Shown here one piece after another: positions 1-8,601 of a stretch of DNA of 63,475 bases. Position 1 is the stretch's first letter, and every line of letters begins with the position of its first letter. The notes below the pieces were generated by a model. That model searched no databases. It saw only the letters and a list, made by a program, of their open reading frames with translations, and was not told the origin of the DNA. The translations under genes were made by a program, and so were the position numbers. Origin of the DNA: Chloroflexia bacterium SDU3-3 (GTDB lineage: Bacteria > Chloroflexota > Chloroflexia > Chloroflexales > Roseiflexaceae); assembly GCA_009268125.1 (NCBI GenBank), contig WBOU01000024.1, forward strand, positions 1 to 63,475, given 5' to 3'.

Positions 1-84
1 GTTGGGGCTTCGCTTCCTGGCCTCGTGCCTGCGTCATCGTCGTCCGCTGCCCCATCGCCTGCCAAAAACACTCGTTCGCGCCCA

Positions 85-294
85 TCAGAAGCCGATCACA
101 TGTTCTGTACGGTAGTCAACGACCCGATAGCTAGCAGTACCGCCTGCACAGCCTACCTGATATGCATTAAGCCCATCGCAGCCATAGCCGCTGCAGCCGG
201 GTGAGGCCGCGTGGGTAGCCTGGGCGGGCTGGCCGACACACGCCGCCACCACGAACAGGGCCGCAAGAAGTATACGAACGGTGGTGCGAAACAT
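85..294 (-). CDS. Truncated secreted DUF2690-like protein
   Basis: A 69-residue secreted protein. Its first 45 residues (MFRTTVR start, hydrophobic signal segment to about residue 26 ending AQA, then SPGCSGYGCDG) are nearly identical to the 149-residue protein encoded just upstream at 410-859. It stops after one strand (YRVVD..) and lacks the second half with the S-x-TC-x-TNWARV motif, so it looks like a truncated duplicate. It has a good start: AAGGAAG lies about 5 bases before the ATG. It may be a pseudogene or a short secreted peptide; its role is unknown. Confidence 0.55.
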   Translation of the reverse strand: MFRTTVRILLAALFVVAACVGQPAQATHAASPGCSGYGCDGLNAYQVGCAGGTASYRVVDYRTEHVIGF

Positions 295-409
295 AGGATT
301 CTTCCTTTCACGCTAGACAAGGCTCGATCACTATCATCCACTGGGCCGCTACACATAGCGCGCCCGCCAGCCAGCGGCCAGCGGGCGCACAAGACCTAGA
401 CAGACCCCA

Positions 410-859
410 TTAGCCAGAAATACATGCCCCATATGAGCCGATGAAGCCACATGCCTGCACGATGGCCACTGGCGCGTAGACCATAAGCGTGCGAACATCG
501 GAAGAGCCAGGGCCACCGCTGGCTCCATAGCCCACGCCATCAGTCAGGCGGATGGCGCTGGCGTAGAGCGAATAGCCCGTATACGAGGTAGTGCGCACTA
601 CTCGCGCCCAGTTGGTCTGGCAGGTGTCCGACCACCAGAGCTGCACATAGCCAATGTTGTTGCCTGCACCGTCGTAGATATAGCTCATGTTCACCACCCG
701 ATAGCTCACCGTGCAGCCAACCGAGTAGGCGTACTTCCCATCGCAGCCGTAGCCGCTGCAGCCAGGCGAGGCCGCCTGGGTGGCCTGGGCCGGCTGGCCG
801 ATACATACCGCTGCCGCGAACAGAACCGCAAAGAGCATGCGAACCGTGGTGCGAAACAT
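410..859 (-). CDS. Secreted DUF2690-like protein
   Basis: A 149-residue protein with a clear Sec signal peptide (residues 1-26, basic MFRTTVR then a hydrophobic run, cleavage near AQA). The mature part begins with a Cys-rich segment, CSGYGCDGKYAYSVGC, followed by YRVVN, YVQLWWSDTCQTNWARV and further strands. Cys-Asp-Gly near the N-terminus plus L-x-S-x-TC-x-TNWARV is the pattern of the DUF2690 family of small secreted proteins, mostly known from Actinobacteria and Chloroflexi, whose function is unknown. AAGGAG sits 8 bases before the ATG. It is the intact member of a tandem pair with 85-294, and the AT-rich stretch upstream probably holds its promoter. Confidence 0.75.
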   Translation of the reverse strand: MFRTTVRMLFAVLFAAAVCIGQPAQATQAASPGCSGYGCDGKYAYSVGCTVSYRVVNMSYIYDGAGNNIGYVQLWWSDTCQTNWARVVRTTSYTGYSLYASAIRLTDGVGYGASGGPGSSDVRTLMVYAPVAIVQACGFIGSYGACISG

Positions 860-1147
860 GGGGTGCTCCTTCCAACTACTGAACGATTATCATTTATATC
901 AAATTTGACTATAGTGAATAGATGATATGACTATATCTACCACATATACAAACTTGATATCACTATATAGATATATCAAACAATTTGTACCATTAATTGA
1001 TATTTGACTTATTTTTATTATATTAGCACTTTTCAGATTTTATCATGCGCAGGATCGCTCGGTTAAAGAGTGCTTGTGTGCAAATTGGAGATCATATCCC
1101 TTGTTGCAAGAGCGGGGTGAATGCCTATCAGGGCAGAGTATAGCGCG
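860..1147. other. AT-rich non-coding stretch
   Basis: No credible gene. About 880-1040 is strongly AT-rich, unlike the rest of the window, and is full of TATA-like words and short dyads, including TTGATAT (954-960) facing ATATCAA (973-979). It lies directly upstream of the secreted protein gene at 410-859, so it is the likely promoter and operator region. No single promoter could be chosen with confidence. Confidence 0.5.
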
Positions 1148-1414
1148 CTATGCGTTGTATGACATCATGAGAAGCTCATGATATTCGCGGGTCATAATCC
1201 CAAGATAAACAGCCTCAAGCAACACATCCCGGCGCTTACTGAAGTTACCCTTGTGATAGATATGCTGGCGATGAGTCTCAACTGTACCCGAGCTCATACA
1301 TAGCTGCTCGGCAATGGCAGGGCAATCGTAGCCGTAGGCCAGCAGCACAAACACAGCATGCTCTTTCTTGGTGAGGATCGCACCAGAGCGCAGAATCAAC
1401 GGGTAAAAAGGCAT
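1148..1414 (-). CDS. Single-domain LuxR/GerE-type HTH regulator
   Basis: An 88-residue protein that is essentially one LuxR C-terminal helix-turn-helix. LTKKEHAVFVLLAYGYD is the first helix; IAEQLCMSSGTVETHRQHIYHK is the scissor and recognition helix with the family's T-V-E-x-H core. There is no receiver or sensor domain. The ATG at 1414 is chosen over one at 1444 because AAGGAG (1425-1430 on the complement) precedes it by 10 bases and because the paralogue at 4728-4982 aligns from this Met. It is divergent from the XRE-LamG gene at 1667, which it may regulate (inference). Confidence 0.75.
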   Translation of the reverse strand: MPFYPLILRSGAILTKKEHAVFVLLAYGYDCPAIAEQLCMSSGTVETHRQHIYHKGNFSKRRDVLLEAVYLGIMTREYHELLMMSYNA

Positions 1415-1564
1415 AGGGATCGCGCTCCTTGTGCATGACTGCATGGATGCTGGAGGGAAAGCGCAAATTATCTATACAATACACGCTAGGCAATACGTGC
1501 TCTCAGGCCTTGGGGCGCAGAAGGCAGAATATGTTATTGGTTATGATCAGTTCCAAGCAGCATG

Positions 1565-1593
1565 TTGTAGAGTTCATAATGTACTGCTATGAT
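1565..1593 (+). promoter_or_regulatory. Sigma70-type promoter of the XRE-LamG gene
   Basis: TTGTAG (1565-1570), a 17-base spacer and TATGAT (1588-1593) lie in the divergent region about 75 bases before the ATG at 1667. The -10 and the downstream leader recur near 5049-5125 in the paralogous locus, where no -35 stands at the right distance. Confidence 0.55.
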
Positions 1594-1666
1594 ATGTAAG
1601 GATTCTACCCCGCCGACGCATCAGGACCTGCACATTTGAGCAACACTACAAAGGCATTTTCGCACC

Positions 1667-2647
1667 ATGAACTATACATTTGCGGAGCTGCTTCATGTGT
1701 TCTTCGCGCTGCACACGAACAAAGCGATCCACACCTACAGCGAGCTGTCTAGCTCCATCGGCGTGTCGCGCCGCACGATCAACGCATGGTTTGCAGGCGA
1801 ATACCCGCCGCGCAGCAAAGAGCTGGTGCTACGCATCGCCGAAGAGCTGCTGCTAACGCCACAGCAGGCCGACCTGCTGCTCTACTCGGTCAAGCCGAGC
1901 TGGGTGGCCTATGGCACCCCGCCCGAGGTGCTGGAGCATATCCAGCTCTTCCGCTACAGCGAGGATGCGGATGCAACGCCGACGATTAATAGCGAAGATA
2001 TCGAGACGCCCGATCTGAGTGAGATCATGCACTTGTGGTCGATCTGCTTCGACGAGCCGTTCACCAGCAACCACCAGAGCTGGGGCACCGGCGTGAAGGA
2101 TGATGGGGTCTGCGCGGTGCACCGCAGCATAGCGGGTGGTCGCTACACGCTGGAGCTGCAAAACCGCGCACACGAGACTGCATTTATGGCGGGCGACTCA
2201 TCCTGCTTCGCTCCCAAAACCTTCTGCCTGACGGCCCAGGTACGCATGCTCAGCGGGGGAAATGATGATGAGGGTGCGGCGCTGGTCTTCGAGGAGATCA
2301 GTGACAACTGCTTCGCGCTGTTTCGGATGCGACCCTACACGCAGCAGGCATCGGTGGTGCAGACCTTTGAAGGTCGCAATCACCACCACATCTATATCAA
2401 TCGCATCTCGGCACCCTCGATCAAAAAAGATGATACCAATACTCTGGCTATTATCTGCATCGATGAGAGCTTCTGGTTTTACATCAACGGCGCGCCCGTG
2501 CAGAAGGCGCGCACCCACATCCCTCGCCTATCGCGCTCGCGGCTGGATGTGGCCGTGATCGCGGGGGCGTTCCGCAGCGTGTCTGCCGCGTGGTCCAACT
2601 TCTGCGTGCGCGTGCCCAGGCCGCCCAGCGTCGACATCGACCCCTAG
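1667..2647 (+). CDS. XRE-type HTH protein with C-terminal LamG-like domain
   Basis: A 326-residue protein. Residues 1-70 form a Cro/C1-type helix-turn-helix (YSELSSSIGVSRRTINAWFAGEYPPRS, then LVLRIAEELLLTPQQADLLL). A linker follows to about residue 120, then a beta-rich region of roughly 190 residues (FDEPF, YTLELQNRAHETAF, ALVFEEISDNCFALFRM, WFYINGAPVQ) resembling LamG/concanavalin-A-like glycan-binding folds. The second domain is assigned from strand pattern only. No membrane segment is visible, so a cytoplasmic DNA-binding sensor is the likely design. It is divergent from the LuxR-type gene at 1148-1414. Confidence 0.65.
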   Translation: MNYTFAELLHVFFALHTNKAIHTYSELSSSIGVSRRTINAWFAGEYPPRSKELVLRIAEELLLTPQQADLLLYSVKPSWVAYGTPPEVLEHIQLFRYSEDADATPTINSEDIETPDLSEIMHLWSICFDEPFTSNHQSWGTGVKDDGVCAVHRSIAGGRYTLELQNRAHETAFMAGDSSCFAPKTFCLTAQVRMLSGGNDDEGAALVFEEISDNCFALFRMRPYTQQASVVQTFEGRNHHHIYINRISAPSIKKDDTNTLAIICIDESFWFYINGAPVQKARTHIPRLSRSRLDVAVIAGAFRSVSAAWSNFCVRVPRPPSVDIDP

Positions 2648-2725
2648 GACTGGTGCGACAGACGGTTTTCACCTGCGCGGGCAGGGTGCGCACACCACTG
2701 CACAACAGCCGGATCACGGGGTGGC

Positions 2726-4579
2726 CTACTGTATTGTCAGCGGTAGGTAGGTGCGATTCTCGATACGGCCTAGAACCGCAAATTCGCTAAAGTGATCAAG
2801 CTGCACCACAATACGATTATTCACTGGATCAATGCTGCAGGCCAAGCAGGGCAACAGCATATTCCAGCTGCTCCCATTCCAGTACGCTAATTGAAACCCT
2901 GGCTCGAAAAGCCCTGCCCCTTCGATATCGTTGTAGGAAACCATCAGGGTATATGGCTTGTTGAACTGCGTTATGAGGGTGCCGCCCGCATCCCGCGCCT
3001 CAAGTCGGAAGCTGCGCAGGCTCTGCAGCTCGCCCAGTGGCTGACCAGGTATGGCAAGCGGCGCGATCGACAAGGTGAAATCGCCCTCCGCAGCACCGGA
3101 GGGAAATGAGATATCCACCGAGCCATCAAGAGCGCGCGCATGTCCGCCCCCACTTGCGGTGATAGAGGCCGAAACTTGGAGCACATCCGGTAGCGCCGCA
3201 GACCATAGCTCATTGCCGTTCACGCCGTCATCGGCGGTAAACAGCAGCGTGTTGCCCAAGATGGTGTAGTTGGCAATAGGAGCGTTTGATGGTGCGCTGC
3301 TGAGTGTCTGGATCAAGGTTGTGCCAGCGGCTGTGCCATCGCTCCGCCACAGGCTGATAGATTGCGTAACCGTATCATAGACAGTAAAAAGAGGCACACC
3401 CAGCGCATCTGCAATTGGCCCCCCCGCCTCTTGATCTTCATTCTGGAAGCTCGCGTCGACCAGCCCTGTACCCCCTGGCGTACCATCGCTTCTCTTGAGC
3501 TCCCCATTGATAGTGTAGTACAGCACACCGCCAACAGTCGCAAGATCGTATTGGCTCGACAGGCTGCATTCACCATACCCAGACGAAAGGCGTATGGTAC
3601 CCGCCCCAGTGCCATCGCTGGCCCATAGGCCACTCTGTTGGCTATTAAATGGGGTGGCGCAGCTGCTGTCGTTGATGTCAAAGGTGGTGAATACGAGCGT
3701 CTTACCAATTGCGCGCAGATTACTAGGCCAAGACCCGCCTGCCATGCCAGGGCTGATATCCTTCACCAAGAACGTACCCGCTGCCGTGCCATCGCTTCGC
3801 CACAACTCGGTCTGGGCAGTATCAGTATAGGCGGCAAAATAGAGCACGCCATCGATCTGCACGCTCTTCGTGCTGTCGGCATAGTTGAACGGAATGAACT
3901 CATCATCGCCATCGCTGGACTTTATCAACAGCGTGCCGACGGCTGTACCATCACTCCGCCATAGCGCTGAGCCGATCGAGAAAAGAACCAGCGGGCCAAG
4001 CGCATGCAGAGAGCCAATAGAAGCTTGGGCTGTTGGATCGCTATCTTTCACTAGCACGGTGCCAGCAGCGGTGCCATCGCTCCGCCATAGCTCCGAGCCG
4101 ACCGAGAAAAACAAGAGATTGTCGGCCTGGATCAGATCTGGCGAGGAGAACTGCGCATTGGGATCAGAAAAAGGCACCTGTTTTAGCAGCACGGTCCCAT
4201 CGGCAGTGCCGTCGCTCTTCCATAGCTCATAGGCACCTGTCGAGGCTTCTGCCAAAAAATAGAGCATATCGTTGAAAACCATCAGCTTCCATGGATCAAT
4301 ATCTTTTACCTTCATCGTGCCAGCAGCAGTTCCATCTGTTTTCCAGAAGGTAACGCCACTGCTTGTGGTATTCGCGCCATCGTTGGCAGAAAAGAAGATG
4401 GACCCACCAAATATGGTGAGATCCGATGGGTCCGATCCAGCTAGACCGGGATGGATATCGCTGAGCAGAGCGACTTGTGCAGCAGCATGGACGCTGGGCA
4501 TGGGCGGTATAAGCACCGTGATAACAAACAACAGTACGGAAATCACACCTAACCAGTTCAAACGGATTGAATGTTTCAT
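2726..4579 (-). CDS. Secreted ELWxxDGT-repeat protein
   Basis: A 617-residue exported protein. Residues 1-33 form a signal peptide (SIRLNWLGVISVLLFVITVL). Residues 40-470 hold about eight tandem repeats with the signature (E)LW+SDGT..GT.LVKD, the ELWxxDGT motif of a propeller-like repeat family in gliding and predatory bacteria. The C-terminal ~140 residues (LQVSASITASGGG.. to FAVLGRIENRTYLPL) form a separate beta-rich domain. AGGAG lies 8 bases before the ATG. It probably acts at the cell surface or outside the cell; its ligand is unknown. It sits convergently after the XRE-LamG gene. Confidence 0.75.
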   Translation of the reverse strand: MKHSIRLNWLGVISVLLFVITVLIPPMPSVHAAAQVALLSDIHPGLAGSDPSDLTIFGGSIFFSANDGANTTSSGVTFWKTDGTAAGTMKVKDIDPWKLMVFNDMLYFLAEASTGAYELWKSDGTADGTVLLKQVPFSDPNAQFSSPDLIQADNLLFFSVGSELWRSDGTAAGTVLVKDSDPTAQASIGSLHALGPLVLFSIGSALWRSDGTAVGTLLIKSSDGDDEFIPFNYADSTKSVQIDGVLYFAAYTDTAQTELWRSDGTAAGTFLVKDISPGMAGGSWPSNLRAIGKTLVFTTFDINDSSCATPFNSQQSGLWASDGTGAGTIRLSSGYGECSLSSQYDLATVGGVLYYTINGELKRSDGTPGGTGLVDASFQNEDQEAGGPIADALGVPLFTVYDTVTQSISLWRSDGTAAGTTLIQTLSSAPSNAPIANYTILGNTLLFTADDGVNGNELWSAALPDVLQVSASITASGGGHARALDGSVDISFPSGAAEGDFTLSIAPLAIPGQPLGELQSLRSFRLEARDAGGTLITQFNKPYTLMVSYNDIEGAGLFEPGFQLAYWNGSSWNMLLPCLACSIDPVNNRIVVQLDHFSEFAVLGRIENRTYLPLTIQ

Positions 4580-4727
4580 TAAGCTGCTCCTAGTTTATAC
4601 CTGCTCCGATGGCTTTCGGGCTCAGGTTGCTCAGAGCTACTGATAAAGTTAGGCTTTACACACAATACCTGTGGTACCAAAAAAGCTTGCGCCCATGCGC
4701 CCAAAGTGTAGCGCGTTCCATGCCACA

Positions 4728-4982
4728 CTACATCATGAGGCGATCATGATATTCAGTGGTCATAAGTCCCAGATTGATAGCCTCCAGCAGTACATCACGG
4801 CGGCTGCGGAAGCGGCCCTTGTGGTAGATATGCTGGCGGTGGCTTTCCACTGTGTTCAGGCTCACACACAGCCGCCGGGCAATGGTCGGACGATCATATC
4901 CATAAGCCAGCATCGCAAACACAGCGTGCTCTTTCTCGGTGAGTGTCTCGCCAGAGCGTAAGGTCAGGGGGTGGAGAAGCAT
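4728..4982 (-). CDS. Single-domain LuxR/GerE-type HTH regulator (second copy)
   Basis: An 84-residue paralogue of 1148-1414, about 70% identical: LTEKEHAVFAMLAYGYDRPTI, then LCVSLNTVESHRQHIYHKGRF and RRDVLLEAINLGLM. It is only the LuxR-type HTH, with no partner domain. The start is secure: AAGGAGGT lies 9 bases before the ATG. Its divergent neighbour in the first locus (XRE-LamG) is missing here; only shared flanks remain (5040-5360). Confidence 0.75.
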   Translation of the reverse strand: MLLHPLTLRSGETLTEKEHAVFAMLAYGYDRPTIARRLCVSLNTVESHRQHIYHKGRFRSRRDVLLEAINLGLMTTEYHDRLMM

Positions 4983-5039
4983 ATAGAAACTACCTCCTTA
5001 TCTCGTTTCCAAACGTTCTTGAAGATCGCAGCTGGCGTG

Positions 5040-5360
5040 TGGCACTGCTATGATCTGTGAGGATTCTATCTGCTAGAAATTCTCTGATCTGCACTTTTGC
5101 GCAAGACAGCAAAGGCATTTTCATTTGCGGTTAGCAGTGTCCAGGGCGAACAGGCGCCCATGGAACCATTGCTGACCTCATCCCAGTGCGGTATGCCCCC
5201 TAGCAGATGGGACGCCTTCTTGCCTTCGCGTCTTCGCGGTGAACCAGCCCTCGGATGGCTTGGGGTCTTGGTGGTAAAAATGTTCTACCAGACGAGAGCG
5301 GATAGATCCTGCCGAACCCCGCCGCGACAAACCTTTTTCACCTGCGCGGGCATGTTCCGC
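5040..5360 (+). pseudogene. Remnant of a duplicated XRE-LamG locus
   Basis: Bases 5040-5125 match the promoter and leader of the gene at 1667 (CTGCTATGAT, GAGGATTCTA, then AAAGGCATTTTC followed directly by ATTTGCGG, which in the first copy lies inside the coding start). Bases 5317-5360 match the 3' flank of that gene at about 2655-2695 (TTTTTCACCTGCGCGGGCA). The coding region between is absent; about 190 bases including a CTTCGCGTCTTCGCGG repeat lie there. An open frame runs in phase into the CHAT gene but shows no conserved protein here. Confidence 0.45.
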
Positions 5361-5456
5361 CCTGAGTTGCCGAAATCGGCTGCTGCGTGTAGGATATACG
5401 CAGACGTGTTCTCACCACTCGATAGGCGGCGTGGTGCCCATCCGCGGAGCGTAAGG

Positions 5457-8400
5457 GTGTACTTCGACGTAGACATTGCCATACAGCCGCGCAGTGGCGA
5501 CAGCTACCCGGTGGCCATCCGTGCCCCTGGCGGCGAGGCGCTCGGCGCGTTTCTCTTCCCCGAAGATCCGGCCTTCACCGAGCTGCTGGCCGCATTCACC
5601 GGACTGAGCGCCAGCGAGGAGCAGCTGCTGCGGCTGGGGCGGCTGCTGTTCGATGCGCTGTTCCAAGGCCCGGCCCGCGAGCTGATCGCGGCGGCGCTGG
5701 CGGGCCAGCAGGTGCCCTGCCTGCGGCTGCGCTGCGACGCCGAGGAGGGCAAGGTGGCCGAGCTCCCCTGGGAGCTGCTGGCCGACGAGCGCGGGCCGCT
5801 GGCGCGGCGCGGCGTGGCGGTGGTGCGCACCCTCGAAATCGCGGCCAAGGCCACCGCTGGCCCCGCGCCGCTGCCGCTGCGGGTGCTGCTTAGCAGCGCC
5901 GCCGCCGACAGCGCCACGCTTGCCCCGGTGCTCAGCGCGATCGCGGCGGCCTTCGCCACGCTGGGCGAGCACGTGCAGGTGACGGTGGAGCCGAACCTGA
6001 CGGTGGCCACGCTGCAGCGCGAGCTGCGCCTGGGCTACCACATCTGGCACTTCGTGGGCCAGGGCGCGCAGGATCAGGCAAAGGGCGGGCTGCTGCTGAG
6101 CGAGAGCGCGGGCAGCACCAAGGCTGTGGGCGCGGCGCAGCTGGCCAACCTGCTGGCTACCAGCGGGCTGCGGCTGGTGGTGCTGGATGCCAGCGCCAGC
6201 CCGCGCCTGGCCACCGAGCCGTTCCGGCAGCTGGCCCCCGCGCTGCTGCGCACGCCCACCCCGGCGGTGCTGGCCATCCAGCTGCGCGAGGGCAGCTCGG
6301 CCATCCAGACATTCGCCGGGGCGCTCTACCGCGCTCTAGCCGAGGGCGCGACCCTGGCCCGCAGCGTGGCCGACGCGCGGCAGTCCACCGGCACCAGCGG
6401 CGTGGCCGACGCGCAGCTGCTCACCCGCGCGCCCGACGCGCCGCTGGTGTCTGCGCCCCAGCCCGATATGGCGGGCTGCATCGTGGTGCCCAGCGCCACC
6501 GCGCCCGGCCTGCCGCCCACGTCGTGCGTGCGTATCCACAGCACCCACGGCACGCTGGCGCTTCCGGGGGTGCTGCCCGTGCTCGCCCGGCGCACGCAGC
6601 CCGACGCGCCGCCCGCGCCGCCCAGCCCGTTCTTCGACCGCGAGCGCGAGCAGCGCCAGATCCAGGATGCGGTCGCGACGCGGCGCGGCACGTGGGTGCA
6701 CGGCCCGCCCGGCAGCGGCGCGAGCGCGCTGGTGCGGCAGGCGGCCAGCGCGGCAGCCCAGGCCATGCCCGACGGCGTAGTGGCGCTGGCCCGCACCGCC
6801 GACGCGACCGATCAGGACGACCTAGCGCAGGAGATCTTCGAGCAGTTCTATACCAGCGAGCCGCCCACCAAGCTCACCCCGGCCACCGCGCGCGATCACC
6901 TAGGCGGGCTGCGGGCTATGCTGCTGATGGATCGGCTGGCCATCGCGCCCAACGCCCACCTGGCCCTGGCCGACACCCTGGCCGAGAGCGCGGCGCTGGT
7001 GGCGGCGGAGGTGCCCGCGCCCGCCAGCATGCTTGCGGTGCCGATCGGCCCGCTGCCGCGCAAGGAGGCCACCAAGCTGCTGGGGGCCGAGGCCGAGGCC
7101 GAGATCGACCTCTCAAATGTGATGTTCCTCGACCGCATCTGCGCCGCGCTGGGCGACCTGCCGCTGGGCCTAGAGCTGGCCGGGCGGCTGCTGCGCAGCG
7201 GCACCCACACCCTCAAGCAGCTGGTGGCGCTGGCCGAGGAGCAGCGCACCGAGCCAGACATTCTGGCCCGCGCACTGAAGATCATGCTGCGCGCCCTCGA
7301 CCAGGGGCAGACCGCCGCGCTCACCGCGCTGGCCCAGGTCGGGCCGGGCGGGGCCACCGCCGAGGCCGTGGAGGCGGTGAGCGGCACGGCGGGCGCGCGG
7401 CAGGCGCTGAGGCGGCTGGCCGAGCTGGGCCTGGCCGAGCAGCGCGGCGAGCGCTACCACCTGGCCTCCCACAGCCTGCGCCGCGCCATCGAGCGGCAGA
7501 TCAAGCCTGGGGATGAGAAGAAGCGCGCCGCTAGCTACTATGTGGCCGCTGCCGCCGCCCACGCTGGCGACATCGCGTGGCTGAGCGACGAGGCGGGCAA
7601 CTTGCTGCAGGCCATCGAGCTGCTGCTGGCCAGCGGTAAGGCTGCCGAGGCTGGTGCGCTGGCCCGCGCCACCCAGCCCATGGCGGTGCTGCGTGGCCGC
7701 TGGGGGCTGTGGGGCAAGCTGGCCACCCACGCCGAGCGCGCCGCCACCGCCACTGGCGACAAGGCCCTGCGCGCCTGGGCCATGCACGAGCGCGGCACGC
7801 GGGCCGGGCTGCTGGGCAACCGTGCCGAGGCCGAGACCGCGCTGGCCGCCGCCCACGCCATCCGCGCCGAGCTGGGCGACGCCGAGGGCCTCGCTTTCAG
7901 CCAGCACAACCTGCGCCATATCGGGCTGACGATCGCGACGCCGCCCGCCACTACCGCCACCCCCGAGCGCGGCAGGGGCTGGTATGCCCTGGGCGGGGTG
8001 GCCGTGGCCGCGCTGATCGTGATGTTCGCCCTGCTGTTTTGGAAGAACGCGCCCTGGGCAGCAGCCGGTATGGCCTCCACCGCCGCGCCGCAGCCCAGCG
8101 CGGCCCAGGCCACCGCCGCGCCCACCGCCACCATCACGCCTACGCCCACGCCCACCCCGCTGCCCACCGTCACGCCCGCGCCCACGCTCACGCCCACGGC
8201 GGTGCCCCTGGTGTGCACCGCAGCGGCAGATCAGATCAACCTGCGCATGGGGCCGGGCACCCGGTTCCGCGCGATCGGCATGCTGGGCGCGGGCGACACC
8301 GTGACGGCGCTGGGCCGCAGCGCCGACGGCAGCTGGCTGGCCGTGCAGCCCGGCGCAGGCGTGGCCGCCTGGGTCAGCGCGCGGGGCCAGCTGCTGGCCT

Positions 8401-8468
8401 GCGCGGTGCCAATCGAGAGCATCCCGATCATCGGCGACACGCTGCCCACCGCCACGCCCGCGCCCTAA
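5457..8468 (+). CDS. CHAT-like / STAND NTPase-like membrane protein with SH3b domain, active sites degraded
   Basis: A 1003-residue protein. Domains in order: CHAT-like (about 1-320), P-loop NTPase-like region (about 395-600), helical/TPR-like region (about 600-830), one membrane helix (about 841-862), Pro/Thr-rich linker, SH3b domain (about 919-985, LRMGPGTRFRAIG, WLAV). CHAT proteases need His in HFxxHG and Cys in LNAC; here they read HFVGQGA (Gln202) and VVLDASAS (Ser246). The P-loop reads GPPGSGAS, with Ala422 for the Walker A Lys. GDLPLGLELAG matches the GLPLAL motif of STAND ATPases. The GTG start is chosen because GGAG (5446-5449) lies 7 bases upstream and CHAT homology begins there; a longer frame to 5097 is not conserved. 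Probably a membrane-anchored scaffold or sensor. Confidence 0.7.
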   Translation: MYFDVDIAIQPRSGDSYPVAIRAPGGEALGAFLFPEDPAFTELLAAFTGLSASEEQLLRLGRLLFDALFQGPARELIAAALAGQQVPCLRLRCDAEEGKVAELPWELLADERGPLARRGVAVVRTLEIAAKATAGPAPLPLRVLLSSAAADSATLAPVLSAIAAAFATLGEHVQVTVEPNLTVATLQRELRLGYHIWHFVGQGAQDQAKGGLLLSESAGSTKAVGAAQLANLLATSGLRLVVLDASASPRLATEPFRQLAPALLRTPTPAVLAIQLREGSSAIQTFAGALYRALAEGATLARSVADARQSTGTSGVADAQLLTRAPDAPLVSAPQPDMAGCIVVPSATAPGLPPTSCVRIHSTHGTLALPGVLPVLARRTQPDAPPAPPSPFFDREREQRQIQDAVATRRGTWVHGPPGSGASALVRQAASAAAQAMPDGVVALARTADATDQDDLAQEIFEQFYTSEPPTKLTPATARDHLGGLRAMLLMDRLAIAPNAHLALADTLAESAALVAAEVPAPASMLAVPIGPLPRKEATKLLGAEAEAEIDLSNVMFLDRICAALGDLPLGLELAGRLLRSGTHTLKQLVALAEEQRTEPDILARALKIMLRALDQGQTAALTALAQVGPGGATAEAVEAVSGTAGARQALRRLAELGLAEQRGERYHLASHSLRRAIERQIKPGDEKKRAASYYVAAAAAHAGDIAWLSDEAGNLLQAIELLLASGKAAEAGALARATQPMAVLRGRWGLWGKLATHAERAATATGDKALRAWAMHERGTRAGLLGNRAEAETALAAAHAIRAELGDAEGLAFSQHNLRHIGLTIATPPATTATPERGRGWYALGGVAVAALIVMFALLFWKNAPWAAAGMASTAAPQPSAAQATAAPTATITPTPTPTPLPTVTPAPTLTPTAVPLVCTAAADQINLRMGPGTRFRAIGMLGAGDTVTALGRSADGSWLAVQPGAGVAAWVSARGQLLACAVPIESIPIIGDTLPTATPAP

Positions 8469-8531
8469 CCGCAAGCCGAGGCTCACGGCGAGCGATCTGG
8501 CATACCAGCGGCCTCGCCCCGCCTAGCAGGG

Positions 8532-8560
8532 CTGATAAGACAGACCGCGCGTGGTACAAT
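8532..8560 (+). promoter_or_regulatory. Promoter of the glycogen synthase pair
   Basis: CTGATA (8532-8537), a 17-base spacer and an extended -10, TGG-TACAAT (8552-8560), lie about 42 bases before the GlgA-like start at 8602. The first gene after it is followed 24 bases later by the second synthase, so this probably drives both. Confidence 0.5.
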
Positions 8561-8601
8561 CAAAGCACATTGCGACGAAGCAAAGCAGAGACGAGGGTGC
8601 C

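Noticed and set aside
7170-8486. 438-codon open frame on the minus strand opposite the CHAT gene
   Set aside because: Its Gly/Arg-rich translation mirrors the high-GC third positions of the plus-strand gene, which has clear domains.
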